Below are positions 35,988 to 46,235 of a DNA stretch of 64,000 nucleotides, piece by piece. Every line of letters begins with the position of its first letter. Position 1 is the first letter of the stretch. The notes beneath the pieces were generated by a model. The model worked only from the letters and a program-made list of their open reading frames with translations. It was not told the DNA's origin and did not search any database. Source of the stretch: Persicobacter psychrovividus (GTDB taxonomy: Bacteria; Bacteroidota; Bacteroidia; Cytophagales; Cyclobacteriaceae); the NCBI RefSeq assembly GCF_036492425.1, contig NZ_AP025292.1:2976001-3040000 (forward strand), in the 5' to 3' direction. The translations under genes were made by a program, and so were the position numbers.

Positions 35988-37334
35988 ATGTTAAATTCAA
36001 AGGCTTCACTTCCCCCTAAAAACCGGCTGATCCGTTTGGCACTCCCCATCATCACGGGATCGCTACTGCAACTGGCCTACAATATTACCGATATGTTCTG
36101 GGTTGGGCGAGTGGGCAGCAGTGCTGTTGCGGCAGTGGGAACAGCGGGTTTCTACATGAACCTTGCCTGGGCCTTGCTTACCCTGCTGCTAACAGGCGTG
36201 AATGTGCTCGTACCACAAAGCGTTGGGGCAGGCGACAAAACAAAAATCAACAGGGTGGCCTCCACCGCTTTTTGGGGAATCAGTATATTGGCTGTGGCAG
36301 TAACGGCAGTACTCTGCTGGGGAAAGCAGCCCCTTATTGGCTTTTTCAAATTTAACGACCCCGCAGTAGAAGAGCAAGCGCAGCAATACCTGTATATTGT
36401 CGCTTTCAGTGTTGTGCTTCAATACCTGAACCTATTCTTTGCTTCGCTGATTAATGCTCATGGCAAAACCAAAACTACCCTGAAAATCAATTCCCTGGGT
36501 ATCCTTACCAATATTATCCTCGACCCGCTGCTGATTACAAGCTACGGCATGGGCGTAAAAGGTGCTGCCTATGCGACCGTCATTGCGAGGGCAGTGGTGT
36601 TTGTCCGTTATCTGTACCTGTTACAAAAACAGCAGGACATTAAAATATGGAAGGTTCGTCCGGACTTTAAACTGATCAGGCCCATTATTAAACTGGGCAG
36701 CCCCATAGCCCTGCAACGCCTGACCTTCACGGGTATTCAGATTATTATGGCCAAGCTGCTTGCCGAATGGGGTGCCAAGGCTGTTGCCGCACAGCAAATT
36801 GGTTTGAGCATGGAGGCTTTGTCGTTTATGACCATGGCCGGACTTTCACAGGCCATGACCATTCAAACAGGTCAGGATTATGGCGGACAGCATTACAAGC
36901 TTATCCCCAAAACTTACCGGGAAGGCATCACTTTCGCCACCATCATCGGGCTGAGTATAACCGCGCTGTTCTGGCTATTGCCTCAACAGCTTATGGGCTT
37001 CTTCCTGAAAGATCCACAGACTATCGCACTGGGCACCATCTACCTGTATATCCTCGGCGCTTCTCAGGTATTTATGTGCTGGGAAATGGTAACCGTCGGC
37101 GCCTTCAATGGGCTCGGCAAAACACAAATTCCGCCTATCGTCAGTATTATCTGTACAGGCGCCCGCATTCCCCTGGCCTTATTGCTTGCACACCAGTTGG
37201 ATTGTGGCGTCGAAGGTATCTGGGCGGCCGTTACGGTCAGTTCAATTGCCAAAGGAGTCATTCTCCCCAGCCTATTTCTCTGGACACTTTACCAATTCAA
37301 GAAACATTCATTTTCCTTTTCTAAATCTATATAA
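35988..37334 (+). CDS. MATE-family efflux transporter
   Basis: 448 residues with about twelve transmembrane helices in two MatE halves. Family features are LALPIITGSLLQLAYNITDMFWVGRVGSSAVAAVG near the N-terminus and the equivalent segment LGSPIALQRLTFTGIQII at the start of the second half. MATE proteins export drugs, dyes or metabolites in exchange for sodium or protons across the inner membrane. The stop codon touches the start of gshF, so the two are translated together, and an ArsR-type operator precedes the gene. The substrate is unknown; a glutathione- or thiol-linked compound is an inference from context. Confidence 0.9.
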   Translation: MLNSKASLPPKNRLIRLALPIITGSLLQLAYNITDMFWVGRVGSSAVAAVGTAGFYMNLAWALLTLLLTGVNVLVPQSVGAGDKTKINRVASTAFWGISILAVAVTAVLCWGKQPLIGFFKFNDPAVEEQAQQYLYIVAFSVVLQYLNLFFASLINAHGKTKTTLKINSLGILTNIILDPLLITSYGMGVKGAAYATVIARAVVFVRYLYLLQKQQDIKIWKVRPDFKLIRPIIKLGSPIALQRLTFTGIQIIMAKLLAEWGAKAVAAQQIGLSMEALSFMTMAGLSQAMTIQTGQDYGGQHYKLIPKTYREGITFATIIGLSITALFWLLPQQLMGFFLKDPQTIALGTIYLYILGASQVFMCWEMVTVGAFNGLGKTQIPPIVSIICTGARIPLALLLAHQLDCGVEGIWAAVTVSSIAKGVILPSLFLWTLYQFKKHSFSFSKSI

Positions 37335-39635
37335 ATGATGGACACTTCTGTTTTTACCCTCCCACAAGCAACCAGCCCTTTCCAGATAGAAGGTTTATTC
37401 GGTTTGGAAAAAGAAAATTTACGCGTAAACCCTGACGGTACCCTCGCCCTGACCCCACACCCGAAAGCACTGGGCGACAAACTCAAGAACCCTTACATTA
37501 CCGTTGATTTTTCCGAAAGCCAATTGGAAATGATCACGCCCCCATTGCCGAGTATTGAGCAGGCGCATGGTTTTTTATCCACCATTCATGAAGTGGTCAG
37601 TGCCAATATCGGCGAAGAGTTGTTGTGGCCATCGAGCATGCCCCCGATTTTACCTGAGGCTGAAGATGAAGTGCCCTTGGCTAATTTTGGGCAAGCAGGG
37701 AAAGATTTTGAAGCGTACAGAAATCATTTATCTACCGCATACGGACGAAAAAAACAGCTTATCTCAGGTATTCATTTCAATATCAGTCCCACGGAAGCGA
37801 TGCTCCAGCAATTGTTTGAGCAAAGTGACCATAAAGACCGTGAAACTTTTGAACAGGCGCTTTACCTGAAAGTCATGCGCCAAATGATGCGCTACCGATG
37901 GATCCCGCTTATGCTGACAGGCAACAGCCCCGTGGCACATCATTCCTTCCTCAATAATGGCTGTGATATGCTTACCGCCAAAGGCGATACCCACACGCAT
38001 GAGCATTCCCATTCTATCCGTACCAGTATCTGCGGATACAAAAACAAAGAGGAGTTTTTCCTAAATTACAGCAGCTGGAAGCAGTATAAATCCTCGATTC
38101 AGGCCCTCATTCAGCAGGGAAAATTAAAAGCTGAAAAAGAGCTTTATCTACCTTTCCGCATTAAGCAACAACCCAAAACCAACCGCATTTCACATCTCGA
38201 AATACGTATTCTCGACCTGAATCCGACTGTGGACATGGGGTTGCAATTGCGGGACCTGGCCTTGTACCACCTGTTCTTCCTCTGGGCCTTGTACTCCGAG
38301 GAACAAAATGCACAGTTTACACAGGCTGAACAGTTTGTTGCCTACCGAAACCAATATCAGGTCGCCTGTTGTGGTACTCATGTGGAATTGTGGGACGCAC
38401 AAGAGCAGGTGATGGCCAATCAGAAGGAGCTTGTCGGGGCCTTTCTTCAAGCGGTAAAAAACTTTCTTCCGAAGGATTTACCCACCAGCACCTACCATCA
38501 GGCCATCGCCTATTTCGAGCAACTGAACGATAAACCCGAAGGGAATATCACCCATAAAATCAGGCAGGAAGCCCAAAAACAAGGCTTTATTGACTATCAC
38601 CTGAATTTGGCAAAAACTTACCGACAGCAGGCGCATCAACATGGCTTTCAGTTCAAAGGGCTGGAAGAGCTCGAACTATCCACACAGCTGATGCTCCGCG
38701 AGGCGATAAAAAGAGGCATAACTTTCGAGCTGATTGACCCCGCTGCCAATTTTGTGAAATTCACCAAAGACGGGAAAACTGAATTTGTTCAGCAAGCAAC
38801 CAAAACCTCCCTTGATACTTACAGTGGGGTACTGATGATGGAAAATAAGGTGGTTACAAAAAAAGTGCTGCACCAGGCAGGAGTACAAGTACCACTCGGC
38901 GCCGATTTCGATGACCCCAAACGGGCGAAGCAGGCTTTTGCTCGGTTTGCAAATCAGCCGATTGTCATCAAGCCCAAATCCACCAACTTTGGCCTGGGGA
39001 TCAGCATTCTGAAAGAAAATAACGAGGAAGCACTCTTTTTGGAAGCAATTGAGGCGGCATTCAATGAAGATGACACGATTCTCATAGAGCCATTTATTGC
39101 TGGGCGTGAATTTAGGATTTTCGTTATTGGCGAGGAAGTTGTCGGCATACTTCATCGTGTTCCTGCCAATGTTGTCGGCGATGGAAATTCAACCATCGCG
39201 ACATTGGTTGAAAAGAAAAACCTGGATCCCCTACGGGGTGTCGGCTACCGAACCCCCTTGGAGAAAATCCGTCTTGGTGCCCCGGAAAAGTTGTTTTTAG
39301 CCACTCAGGGACTCACTTTTGAGGATGTCCCCAAAGCAGGAGAAGTGGTTTTCATTCGTGAAAATTCCAATATTTCTACTGGTGGCGACAGCATTGATTT
39401 CACCGATGACATTCACCCAAGCTACAAACAAATTGCCTTGGATGCCGCAAAAGCCATGGGGGTAAAAATTACTGGCCTCGACATGATGATTCAGGAAATC
39501 GATCAGCCTGCAACGGCGCAAAATTATTCCGTGATTGAAATGAACTTCAACCCCGCCATTCACATCCACTGCCACCCCTACAAAGGGAAAAACAGACATC
39601 TGGACGCGAAAATGATGGATATTCTGGGTTTTTAA
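37335..39635 (+). CDS. gshF: Bifunctional glutamate-cysteine ligase / glutathione synthetase (GshF)
   Basis: 766 residues. The N-terminal half (about 1-460) is a GshA-type glutamate-cysteine ligase (GLEKENLRVNPDGTLA, ITVDFSESQLEMITPP, SGIHFNISP, MRYRWIPLMLTGNSPVAH). The C-terminal half (about 480-766) is an ATP-grasp glutathione synthetase (PIVIKPKSTNFGLGISIL, IEPFIAGREFRIFVI, HRVPANVVGDGNSTI, VIEMNFNPAIHIHCHP). One protein therefore makes glutathione from glutamate, cysteine and glycine. This fused form is scattered in bacteria and is not a standard Bacteroidota core gene, so transfer is possible. It starts immediately after the MATE stop (ATGATG at 37335). Confidence 0.95.
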   Translation: MMDTSVFTLPQATSPFQIEGLFGLEKENLRVNPDGTLALTPHPKALGDKLKNPYITVDFSESQLEMITPPLPSIEQAHGFLSTIHEVVSANIGEELLWPSSMPPILPEAEDEVPLANFGQAGKDFEAYRNHLSTAYGRKKQLISGIHFNISPTEAMLQQLFEQSDHKDRETFEQALYLKVMRQMMRYRWIPLMLTGNSPVAHHSFLNNGCDMLTAKGDTHTHEHSHSIRTSICGYKNKEEFFLNYSSWKQYKSSIQALIQQGKLKAEKELYLPFRIKQQPKTNRISHLEIRILDLNPTVDMGLQLRDLALYHLFFLWALYSEEQNAQFTQAEQFVAYRNQYQVACCGTHVELWDAQEQVMANQKELVGAFLQAVKNFLPKDLPTSTYHQAIAYFEQLNDKPEGNITHKIRQEAQKQGFIDYHLNLAKTYRQQAHQHGFQFKGLEELELSTQLMLREAIKRGITFELIDPAANFVKFTKDGKTEFVQQATKTSLDTYSGVLMMENKVVTKKVLHQAGVQVPLGADFDDPKRAKQAFARFANQPIVIKPKSTNFGLGISILKENNEEALFLEAIEAAFNEDDTILIEPFIAGREFRIFVIGEEVVGILHRVPANVVGDGNSTIATLVEKKNLDPLRGVGYRTPLEKIRLGAPEKLFLATQGLTFEDVPKAGEVVFIRENSNISTGGDSIDFTDDIHPSYKQIALDAAKAMGVKITGLDMMIQEIDQPATAQNYSVIEMNFNPAIHIHCHPYKGKNRHLDAKMMDILGF

Positions 39636-39642
39636 TCAGCAA

Positions 39643-39669
39643 AAAAATGAGGTACCCCCTCATTTTCTT
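39643..39669. terminator. Terminator between gshF and the DUF3857 gene
   Basis: AAATGAGG-tacc-CCTCATTT with A-rich and T-rich flanks lies between these convergent genes. Confidence 0.75.
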
Positions 39670-39734
39670 AAATCAAAGCACTGGGGCTTCCACGCCCAAT
39701 TGCCAGGACAGCATGCCCCGTGCCTGATCAATTA

Positions 39735-41576
39735 TTAAGTTGTGGGCACCAGCATCAATCTTGTTTTCTCGGCCCTGTAAATGGCTTTTTCAAACGCCTT
39801 GAAAGCCTCAAAATCATCGGCAGGAAATTTACCTGCGGTATACTGATAGTTCCGTGTCCATACCAGCACATTGCCTTGCATTTCGTATCGCCCATGATAA
39901 GTTCCAAAAGGACTTTTCAATTCAACAGGCTCCGGCAATTTATGCGGATGATAGCCGGCAGGTAAGTGCCAGCGAACCACATTGTGCTGATCAAAACTTT
40001 GGCTTTGCTGAATGGGAAAGTGACGGCTGTCGCCCTTGATCTGTTCCCCCATGTTCTGAAAAATATTCGGGGTCAGGAAAAGCTTTGCGCCTGCCTTTTT
40101 AACGGTGTTACTGGCCTCAATATTGATTTTCTTGCGGTGGATAAATTGTGCCATTTCATCGGATTCCTCATGAGCTTGCAGTGTAAACGACTTCATTCTT
40201 AGTGAACTGTAGTAGTACGCTTTCTGCTCTTTTTGTGTCCGCTGATTCCAGTTCAAAAATTCCCCGAAATATACCCCCTGATAGGTTTTTTCGATTTCGC
40301 CTATTGCTGTTCCGTTGGCCTGTAACTGCATTTCTGCCCGATTCATCAGTATATTATCGGAAAGGGTATACTGCTTCGTTTTTACCAGCCCACTGCCCTG
40401 ATCCTTAATATACAGCCCATAGCGGTCGCCTGTAAAGGCACCCAAATACCCCACAGGACTCGTATCGCTGGTGCATTCCAGCCAGGTGGTATCCTGCGCA
40501 TTCGGAAGTGCCAAAATCACATGATTAAATTGATTGTTCACCATACCTGCATCCACCTCACGCTTTGCCTGCCCACCGTAAACCAAAACAGGATCTGCGG
40601 CAATTCCAGCATAATTGAGCATTCCTTTTGTCAGGGTCGTCAGCGCCTTACAATCTCCATACCCCCGACTGAACGTCAAAGCACTCGGAGCAGATTCAAA
40701 GCCGCCAATACCTATTTGAATACTGACGTAGCGATTGTTTTTTTGAACCCACTGATAAATTGCCTGAATCGCCGAAGCGCGGTCCTTATCCTTCACTAAT
40801 TCGGCTGTTTTCTCCTGTAAGGCAACTGGCAAGCTGTATTTATCCTTATTTAGCTCGAAATACCACTGCCCAAAAGTCTGCCAACTCGCGTTGTTACCCA
40901 CCGTATTTCCATAACTGAAATGCTGTGGAACCACACTCACCGTTATCGATTGCTTATTTTTCGGATAATAATCTTCCCATTGGTCCCTGGCCTCCAAATC
41001 GTTCACCGCCCACTTTAACAGACGACCACCTTTCTCGAGGGCTGTTTCTTCAACTGCTGTGGGGTAATTTTGCTCCGCCACTGTTACAGGGTAATCTGCC
41101 GGCAGCTGCACCTCAAATATGGAGGACTTTACAGGAGTTCTTAAATACCGATCGGGATTCCAGGAAGGAAGACTCAAAAAGCCCTTTTTCACTCGAATTT
41201 TAGAGACAATTTTTACTCGATAAGGGTAATTGCCACTGGTCATGTCCAAGCGCCTAACACGATAATCGGAAACCCCGCCATTATAAATAGAGCGGTCGAT
41301 AAAGTCTTTTTGCTTGGATTTCCTGACGGGCGTATCACTGTTTAAATTATAAACGGCCCCTTTGAAAGAGACAATCGAGCCTCCGTCATCATAAAACAGA
41401 TAATCTTCCGCCAAATGAGCCCCTTCAGCATTAAAAATCATCACATCCCGTTCTCGGGTAACCGTGTAGCTCATCGGAGACTCCACCTTTACCCCAAGTT
41501 TTTCTTGCAGAATCATCGCATCTGCAGTAGATGACTGTGGTAAAATAAGCCAAAACAGGTAAAGTAAAACACTCAT
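39735..41576 (-). CDS. DUF3857/transglutaminase-like exported protein
   Basis: 613 residues from the ATG at 41576, with a signal peptide (MSVLLYLFWLILPQSSTADA). An N-terminal DUF3857 beta-domain (about 30-240) is followed by a transglutaminase-fold core. A catalytic triad is visible: Cys in RGYGDCKALTTLTKG, His in NNQFNHVILALP and Asp in WLECTSDTSPVGYLG. A C-terminal DUF3858-like domain follows. Such proteins may cross-link or hydrolyse periplasmic proteins; the substrate is unknown. The upstream gene's TAG lies just one base before this ATG, so translation is coupled. A longer frame reading back to 41672 runs inside the upstream gene and is unlikely. Confidence 0.85.
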   Translation of the reverse strand: MSVLLYLFWLILPQSSTADAMILQEKLGVKVESPMSYTVTRERDVMIFNAEGAHLAEDYLFYDDGGSIVSFKGAVYNLNSDTPVRKSKQKDFIDRSIYNGGVSDYRVRRLDMTSGNYPYRVKIVSKIRVKKGFLSLPSWNPDRYLRTPVKSSIFEVQLPADYPVTVAEQNYPTAVEETALEKGGRLLKWAVNDLEARDQWEDYYPKNKQSITVSVVPQHFSYGNTVGNNASWQTFGQWYFELNKDKYSLPVALQEKTAELVKDKDRASAIQAIYQWVQKNNRYVSIQIGIGGFESAPSALTFSRGYGDCKALTTLTKGMLNYAGIAADPVLVYGGQAKREVDAGMVNNQFNHVILALPNAQDTTWLECTSDTSPVGYLGAFTGDRYGLYIKDQGSGLVKTKQYTLSDNILMNRAEMQLQANGTAIGEIEKTYQGVYFGEFLNWNQRTQKEQKAYYYSSLRMKSFTLQAHEESDEMAQFIHRKKINIEASNTVKKAGAKLFLTPNIFQNMGEQIKGDSRHFPIQQSQSFDQHNVVRWHLPAGYHPHKLPEPVELKSPFGTYHGRYEMQGNVLVWTRNYQYTAGKFPADDFEAFKAFEKAIYRAEKTRLMLVPTT

Positions 41577-41577
41577 G

Positions 41578-43581
41578 CTATTGCGATATTTTAGTGAGAA
41601 TAATCTCTTCTGCAAACTTATTAAGTACCTGATCATAAATTGCCTTGAAATGAGCGAAGCTGTCCGCCTCATACAAAGGTTTACCGATATTGACCTCGAG
41701 CATCAATGTCAAAACATTTGGGCTCCTCGAAGGGGTAAAATTGAAGTACGTTACCTTGTCTGGCATGATTACCCGAATTGGCTTCAATTCATTTTCAATC
41801 GTATAGCCCTCAGGAATCTTTATCTGGTACAGGTACTTATTTTTAATGGGTGCACCAAAATCAATCGGCACCTTTCTGCCTTCATTTAAAAATTCATTTT
41901 TCTTCAGGCCAAAAGGCAAACTGACGGTCAAAAACTCAGGGTCATCAATCTGCTGAGTTGCTGAAAACTGTCTTTCAAACGTTTTATAAATTTGATTCAA
42001 ATTATTGGCATGGTAATCCGAGATTTCATAGTCGGGTAACATATCTGCGACAGTCTCTTCTTCCTCTCGCTCATTACGCTTAATTTCCAATGCCCGCTCC
42101 TGTACTGCGCTCAAGCCCTGGTATTTCAATTTAACGGCAAGCTGCTTTTGCTCCTTTTCTAAATCGAATGAAATAGTGGTTTGATAAGTGCGAAAAAAAC
42201 CTTTTGATGCCCTGATATTAAATTGTGAGGGGTTCTTGTCATCAATCACTTGCCCGAAAGTACTCATACATCTGAAAGGAAGCTGGCCGGCAGTGAGCAG
42301 GGGAGAGGTCGCATCAAGAACGATCGACGCTCGGCTGTCAGGCAAGCGCACCAAAGCACATACATAATTATAATCCTGAATCATGGGAACAGAGATATTG
42401 GCCCGCCCATGTGAACGTGTGCTCAATATTAGGGGAGAAACCTCATAGCCCAGTTTCTTCAGGCATCCAATGAGCATCAAATTAATATCTGCAGAATTAC
42501 CGAGGCCCTTTTCTACCACTTTTGAGGGGGAGCGTTCCTCGGCGTACAAACGGCTCTCGCCATTCCATTTCACCTTTTTACTGAGGTTGTGGTAAACAAT
42601 GGCTAAATTCTCATTGGAGCACTGAAGATTACCCTCAGAAAGTTCTGCACTGAATCTTTTATAAAAACCCGAGTGCCCATCATAATAATTACCGAAATGT
42701 ATATAAGTGCTTAAGGAGTAAGAAAACTCCTTCCAGTTCCCCAACAGCGTTGCTTGCATTTGAGTAAATGGGTTTCTGAAGGAGTTCAGTTGAACCCGCA
42801 TTTGCTGATAAAAGTCCACCGCTGCCGTCGAGAATTTTTCAGGCTTCAATGCCGGCACCAGATAACACGTTTGATGCAAAACATTAATATTCCCAATCTT
42901 TGGCTGTTCTGAAGGATCAAATTTAAACTGTCCAACCACTTGGTCTCTTTGGTTGGTGTGAAAAGATAAAAAACCTTGATTTGGGCTCACAAAAGAAAAA
43001 TAATCGGGAATACTTACGGTGTAATCACTCCAAACCGTAGGAATATCTGTTTGATAAAACCATGTTTTAAATCCAGCAATTGAACTTGATGTGATCTTAT
43101 ATTTCAACTCGATCACACTACCAACCTTCACGTTAGGGAAACGAATTTTTTTCCGAAGCTGATCGTCCGACACCTTATCGTTAAATATATGATCCTTATC
43201 CAGCTTATCTTTTACCCATTTTCCATTTTGCAAATTATAGGTATTTCCTTTGATCACAGCGCGGTCGGAATACTGCTCCATCTGGCCGTACAGGTCCAAA
43301 TCAACATCAGCCCACTCTTTTCCAGACTCGTTATTGACTCTGATCACCAAGTAGCGATTATACGTCCGTACCCAACCTCTATTGGAAATGTACTCAATGC
43401 CTTGCCTTCCTTGATCGAAAAGAATCAAGGCCTCTGCTGAGGCGTCCAGCTCAGGATAGTCTTTCGACAAAAAAGCCGGTTTCAGTTTGCCAAACTTCAA
43501 ATTGGGCAGTTCATTCGCAAAGGTGATGTTAGATACTAAGCAAAAAATGAGCAGGAAAAAAAGTCTATTAAGTGATATCAT
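41578..43581 (-). CDS. DUF3857 protein with degenerate transglutaminase domain
   Basis: 667 residues with a signal peptide (about 1-22, LFFLLIFCLVSNITFA) and the same DUF3857 plus transglutaminase-fold layout as its downstream partner. The catalytic positions are not conserved: where the partner has GDCKALT this protein has GNSADINL (Cys lost), and where it has FNHVIL this has YNYVCAL (His lost). It is therefore probably a binding or structural relative. It is co-transcribed with the active-looking copy. An AT-rich stretch separates it from rho. Confidence 0.85.
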   Translation of the reverse strand: MISLNRLFFLLIFCLVSNITFANELPNLKFGKLKPAFLSKDYPELDASAEALILFDQGRQGIEYISNRGWVRTYNRYLVIRVNNESGKEWADVDLDLYGQMEQYSDRAVIKGNTYNLQNGKWVKDKLDKDHIFNDKVSDDQLRKKIRFPNVKVGSVIELKYKITSSSIAGFKTWFYQTDIPTVWSDYTVSIPDYFSFVSPNQGFLSFHTNQRDQVVGQFKFDPSEQPKIGNINVLHQTCYLVPALKPEKFSTAAVDFYQQMRVQLNSFRNPFTQMQATLLGNWKEFSYSLSTYIHFGNYYDGHSGFYKRFSAELSEGNLQCSNENLAIVYHNLSKKVKWNGESRLYAEERSPSKVVEKGLGNSADINLMLIGCLKKLGYEVSPLILSTRSHGRANISVPMIQDYNYVCALVRLPDSRASIVLDATSPLLTAGQLPFRCMSTFGQVIDDKNPSQFNIRASKGFFRTYQTTISFDLEKEQKQLAVKLKYQGLSAVQERALEIKRNEREEEETVADMLPDYEISDYHANNLNQIYKTFERQFSATQQIDDPEFLTVSLPFGLKKNEFLNEGRKVPIDFGAPIKNKYLYQIKIPEGYTIENELKPIRVIMPDKVTYFNFTPSRSPNVLTLMLEVNIGKPLYEADSFAHFKAIYDQVLNKFAEEIILTKISQ

Positions 43582-43701
43582 TATACTAAATCATTATTTT
43601 ATTTTACAAAATAAATAATTTATTTATTAAAAATAAATTAAATGAAAAAGACTCGCTATCTCTTATCGTATTTATATTCCTTCTTTTTGATAATAAAATG
43701 T

Positions 43702-43749
43702 TAAAAAAAATCCCCTGCACGCTCAACCGTACAGGGGATTTTTATTTTT
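43702..43749 (-). terminator. Terminator of rho
   Basis: ATCCCCTG ... CAGGGGAT stem with T-runs on both sides, 16-60 nt after the rho stop codon. Confidence 0.88.
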
Positions 43750-43764
43750 ATATCTAATCAGAGA

Positions 43765-45813
43765 TTAACCATTCATCGACAACAGGAATTCCTCATTGTC
43801 TTTGGTGCCTCTCATTTTCTCCAACATCCATTCCATCGCTTCTTGCGAGTTCATATCCGACAAACCATGCTTACGCAGCAACCATACTTTTTGTAGGGAA
43901 TCGCGGTCAGTCAATAGATCCTCACGGCGTGTACCTGAAGAAAGAATATCAATAGCAGGGTAAACGCGACGGTTGGCCAATTTACGATCCAACTGAAGTT
44001 CCATATTACCTGTACCTTTGAATTCTTCAAAGATTACCTCATCCATTTTTGAACCTGTTTCTGTCAGGGCTGTCGCAACGATGGTCAATGAACCACCATT
44101 TTCTACATTACGTGCCGCTCCGAAGAAACGCTTAGGTTTGTGCAATGCGTTAGCATCCACACCACCAGACAAGATTTTACCTGATGAAGGAACAACGGTG
44201 TTGTGCGCACGTGCCAAACGAGTGATAGAATCCAAAAGGATTACTACATCATGACCACACTCTACCATACGTTTGGATTTCTCCAAGACCATATTCGATA
44301 CCTTCACGTGGCGTTCTGCCTGCTCATCAAAAGTAGAGGATACTACTTCTGCACGAACCGAACGCGCCATATCAGTAACCTCCTCAGGACGTTCATCGAT
44401 CAACAAGATGATCAAATAAACCTCAGGGTGATTTTTGGCGATCGAGTTGGCGATATCTTTCAACAATACCGTCTTACCTGTTTTTGGCTGTGCCACGATC
44501 ATACCACGCTGACCTTTACCGATAGGTGCAAACAAATCCAATACTCGGGTAGAGTATTTGTTGGTTTGATCTACCAAGTTCAACTTTTCCTGTGGGAACA
44601 AAGGCGTCAAGTGTTCGAATGGTACACGGTCACGAATTTCTTCGGTAGTTTTGCCGTTTACAGTTTCTACACGCAACAAAGCGAAGTATTTTTCACCTTC
44701 TTTTGGTGGGCGGATAGATCCACAAACAGTATCACCTGTTTTCAAACCGAACAATTTGATCTGCGAAGGAGATACGTAAATATCATCCGGCGAAGCCAAA
44801 TAGTTGTAGTCTGATGAACGCAAGAAACCATAGCCATCCTGCATGATCTCCAACACACCTTCGCTTTCAACGATACCGTCAAAATCCTTAATGGTTTGTT
44901 GCAACTGGCGCTTGTTCATGCGGTCGTCACGGTTATCACGATTATCTCTTGGCTCGCGCTGTTCACGACGCTCCGTTTTTTCTTCTGGAGCATCAGCCTC
45001 TTCTGTGGCTGCCACTTCTTCTTCAGCAGGTGCAATCGGTGCAACAGGCTCACGCTTGCGTGGTGGAATGGCCACAGGCTCGTCTTGCTTTTTAGCTACA
45101 GGAGCGATAGTTTCTGCGGCCTCTTCAGGCGCTTTCTCTTCTGACACAGGCTTTGTTTCTTCAGGGGTAGGTTGGGTAGGTGCTGTAGCCGGTGCTGGCT
45201 CAGGAATTTTTCCTGACGTTACCGCAGCAGTGAATAGGTCAAGCAAATCCTCTTGCTTATCCGACTCATTATTTTTGTTGTTGTTGCGTGGTTTACGCTC
45301 CTTGCGCTCTTTGTTACGGTCGTTATTATTGCGATCGTTAGGGCGCTCAGTACGCTCTGGGCGTTCAGCACGAGGCTTACGCTCACGTTTTTCACGCTTT
45401 TCCGCAGGCTTCTCGTCAATACCAACAGGCTCAATCGTTTTTACAGATTCACGCTTTGGTAATTTCGATTCAAAAGCAGGGGCATCAGCTGCAGGCTTTT
45501 CTGCTTTTGGTGCACGTGCCGGTTTTTCTTTGGCTGCTTTTGGCTCACGAGGTTTGCGTGCAGGCTTTTCTTTGGCAGGTTTGTCTTTCTTTTCTGCTTT
45601 GGGTTTTGCTTCTTTTTTCTCAGCAGCAGGAGCAGTTTGTTTTTTTTCGATCAGTTTTTGCAACTGGTCTTCGGGCATTACCGCTTGTTGATCGAGGATT
45701 TTATAGATCAACTCTTTTTTAGGAAGGCTTTTATATTTGGTAACTCCCAACTCTTCGGCAACTTCTTTCAATTCAGAAAGTAGTTTGACACTCAGTTCTT
45801 CGATATTGTACAT
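43765..45813 (-). CDS. rho: Transcription termination factor Rho
   Basis: 682 residues against about 420 in Escherichia coli. Rho is the hexameric RNA helicase that ends transcription. A Rho_N/SAP-like start (about 1-45) is followed by a low-complexity insert of roughly 230 residues (about 60-300) rich in Lys, Glu, Pro, Ala, Arg and Asn, including runs such as NNNKNN and RNDRN. The S1-like RNA-binding domain ([21 protein letters not shown]) and the ATPase ring ([15 protein letters not shown] Walker [13 protein letters not shown] Walker [13 protein letters not shown]-loop region) come next. Such inserts are known in several phyla and affect RNA binding or condensate formation. Confidence 0.96.
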   Translation of the reverse strand: MYNIEELSVKLLSELKEVAEELGVTKYKSLPKKELIYKILDQQAVMPEDQLQKLIEKKQTAPAAEKKEAKPKAEKKDKPAKEKPARKPREPKAAKEKPARAPKAEKPAADAPAFESKLPKRESVKTIEPVGIDEKPAEKREKRERKPRAERPERTERPNDRNNNDRNKERKERKPRNNNKNNESDKQEDLLDLFTAAVTSGKIPEPAPATAPTQPTPEETKPVSEEKAPEEAAETIAPVAKKQDEPVAIPPRKREPVAPIAPAEEEVAATEEADAPEEKTERREQREPRDNRDNRDDRMNKRQLQQTIKDFDGIVESEGVLEIMQDGYGFLRSSDYNYLASPDDIYVSPSQIKLFGLKTGDTVCGSIRPPKEGEKYFALLRVETVNGKTTEEIRDRVPFEHLTPLFPQEKLNLVDQTNKYSTRVLDLFAPIGKGQRGMIVAQPKTGKTVLLKDIANSIAKNHPEVYLIILLIDERPEEVTDMARSVRAEVVSSTFDEQAERHVKVSNMVLEKSKRMVECGHDVVILLDSITRLARAHNTVVPSSGKILSGGVDANALHKPKRFFGAARNVENGGSLTIVATALTETGSKMDEVIFEEFKGTGNMELQLDRKLANRRVYPAIDILSSGTRREDLLTDRDSLQKVWLLRKHGLSDMNSQEAMEWMLEKMRGTKDNEEFLLSMNG

Positions 45814-46235
45814 AGAATAGTAATATAATGGGCACTTACGTGCGAGGGGATTCTCTTTTGAGGGAGAAATGATTAAGAATGAAAAAAATCAGTGATATTA
45901 GAATATAGGAATAATCTAATTTGAAACTTAGGAGAGGTTCCTAATGATTTAAGATATGCAATTATATACTAAAGCATTAGAAATGTCAAGTATCCATGGA
46001 AATAACCTTGCCTAATTAAGGAAGGTTTCGGTAAAATTCACATTTATCGCCATTATTATCTCCAGAATATAAAATCCTCTGAAAGATTATTCAATGAAAG
46101 CCATTGGTTTTTTTTAACTTAGCGACGATATTGGGTCGTTCGTGTGGCAAATGGGTTTTTATGCAGCCCACCGCCATGCACAAGCAACACTCAAAACTTA
46201 TTTGAAATTAAATTATTCATATATTTTCCTGCAAC
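45814..46235. other. 422-base intergenic region between rho and serS
   Basis: Divergent promoter region, AT-rich. TTGG ... TAACTTAG near 46104-46123 resembles a weak Bacteroidota promoter for serS. A GTGTGGCAAATGGG ... TGCAGCCCACC stretch near 46140-46175 can pair weakly. No coding frame with recognisable content was seen. Confidence 0.4.

Noticed and set aside
39735-41672. Longer start (41672) for the DUF3857 gene
   Set aside because: Would place 32 residues in the preceding gene and bury the signal peptide that begins at 41576.
44843-45691. A long plus-strand reading frame (282 codons) opposite the rho low-complexity insert
   Set aside because: Ser/Gly/Ala/Leu-rich complement of the rho insert; no recognisable domain, and rho itself is certain.
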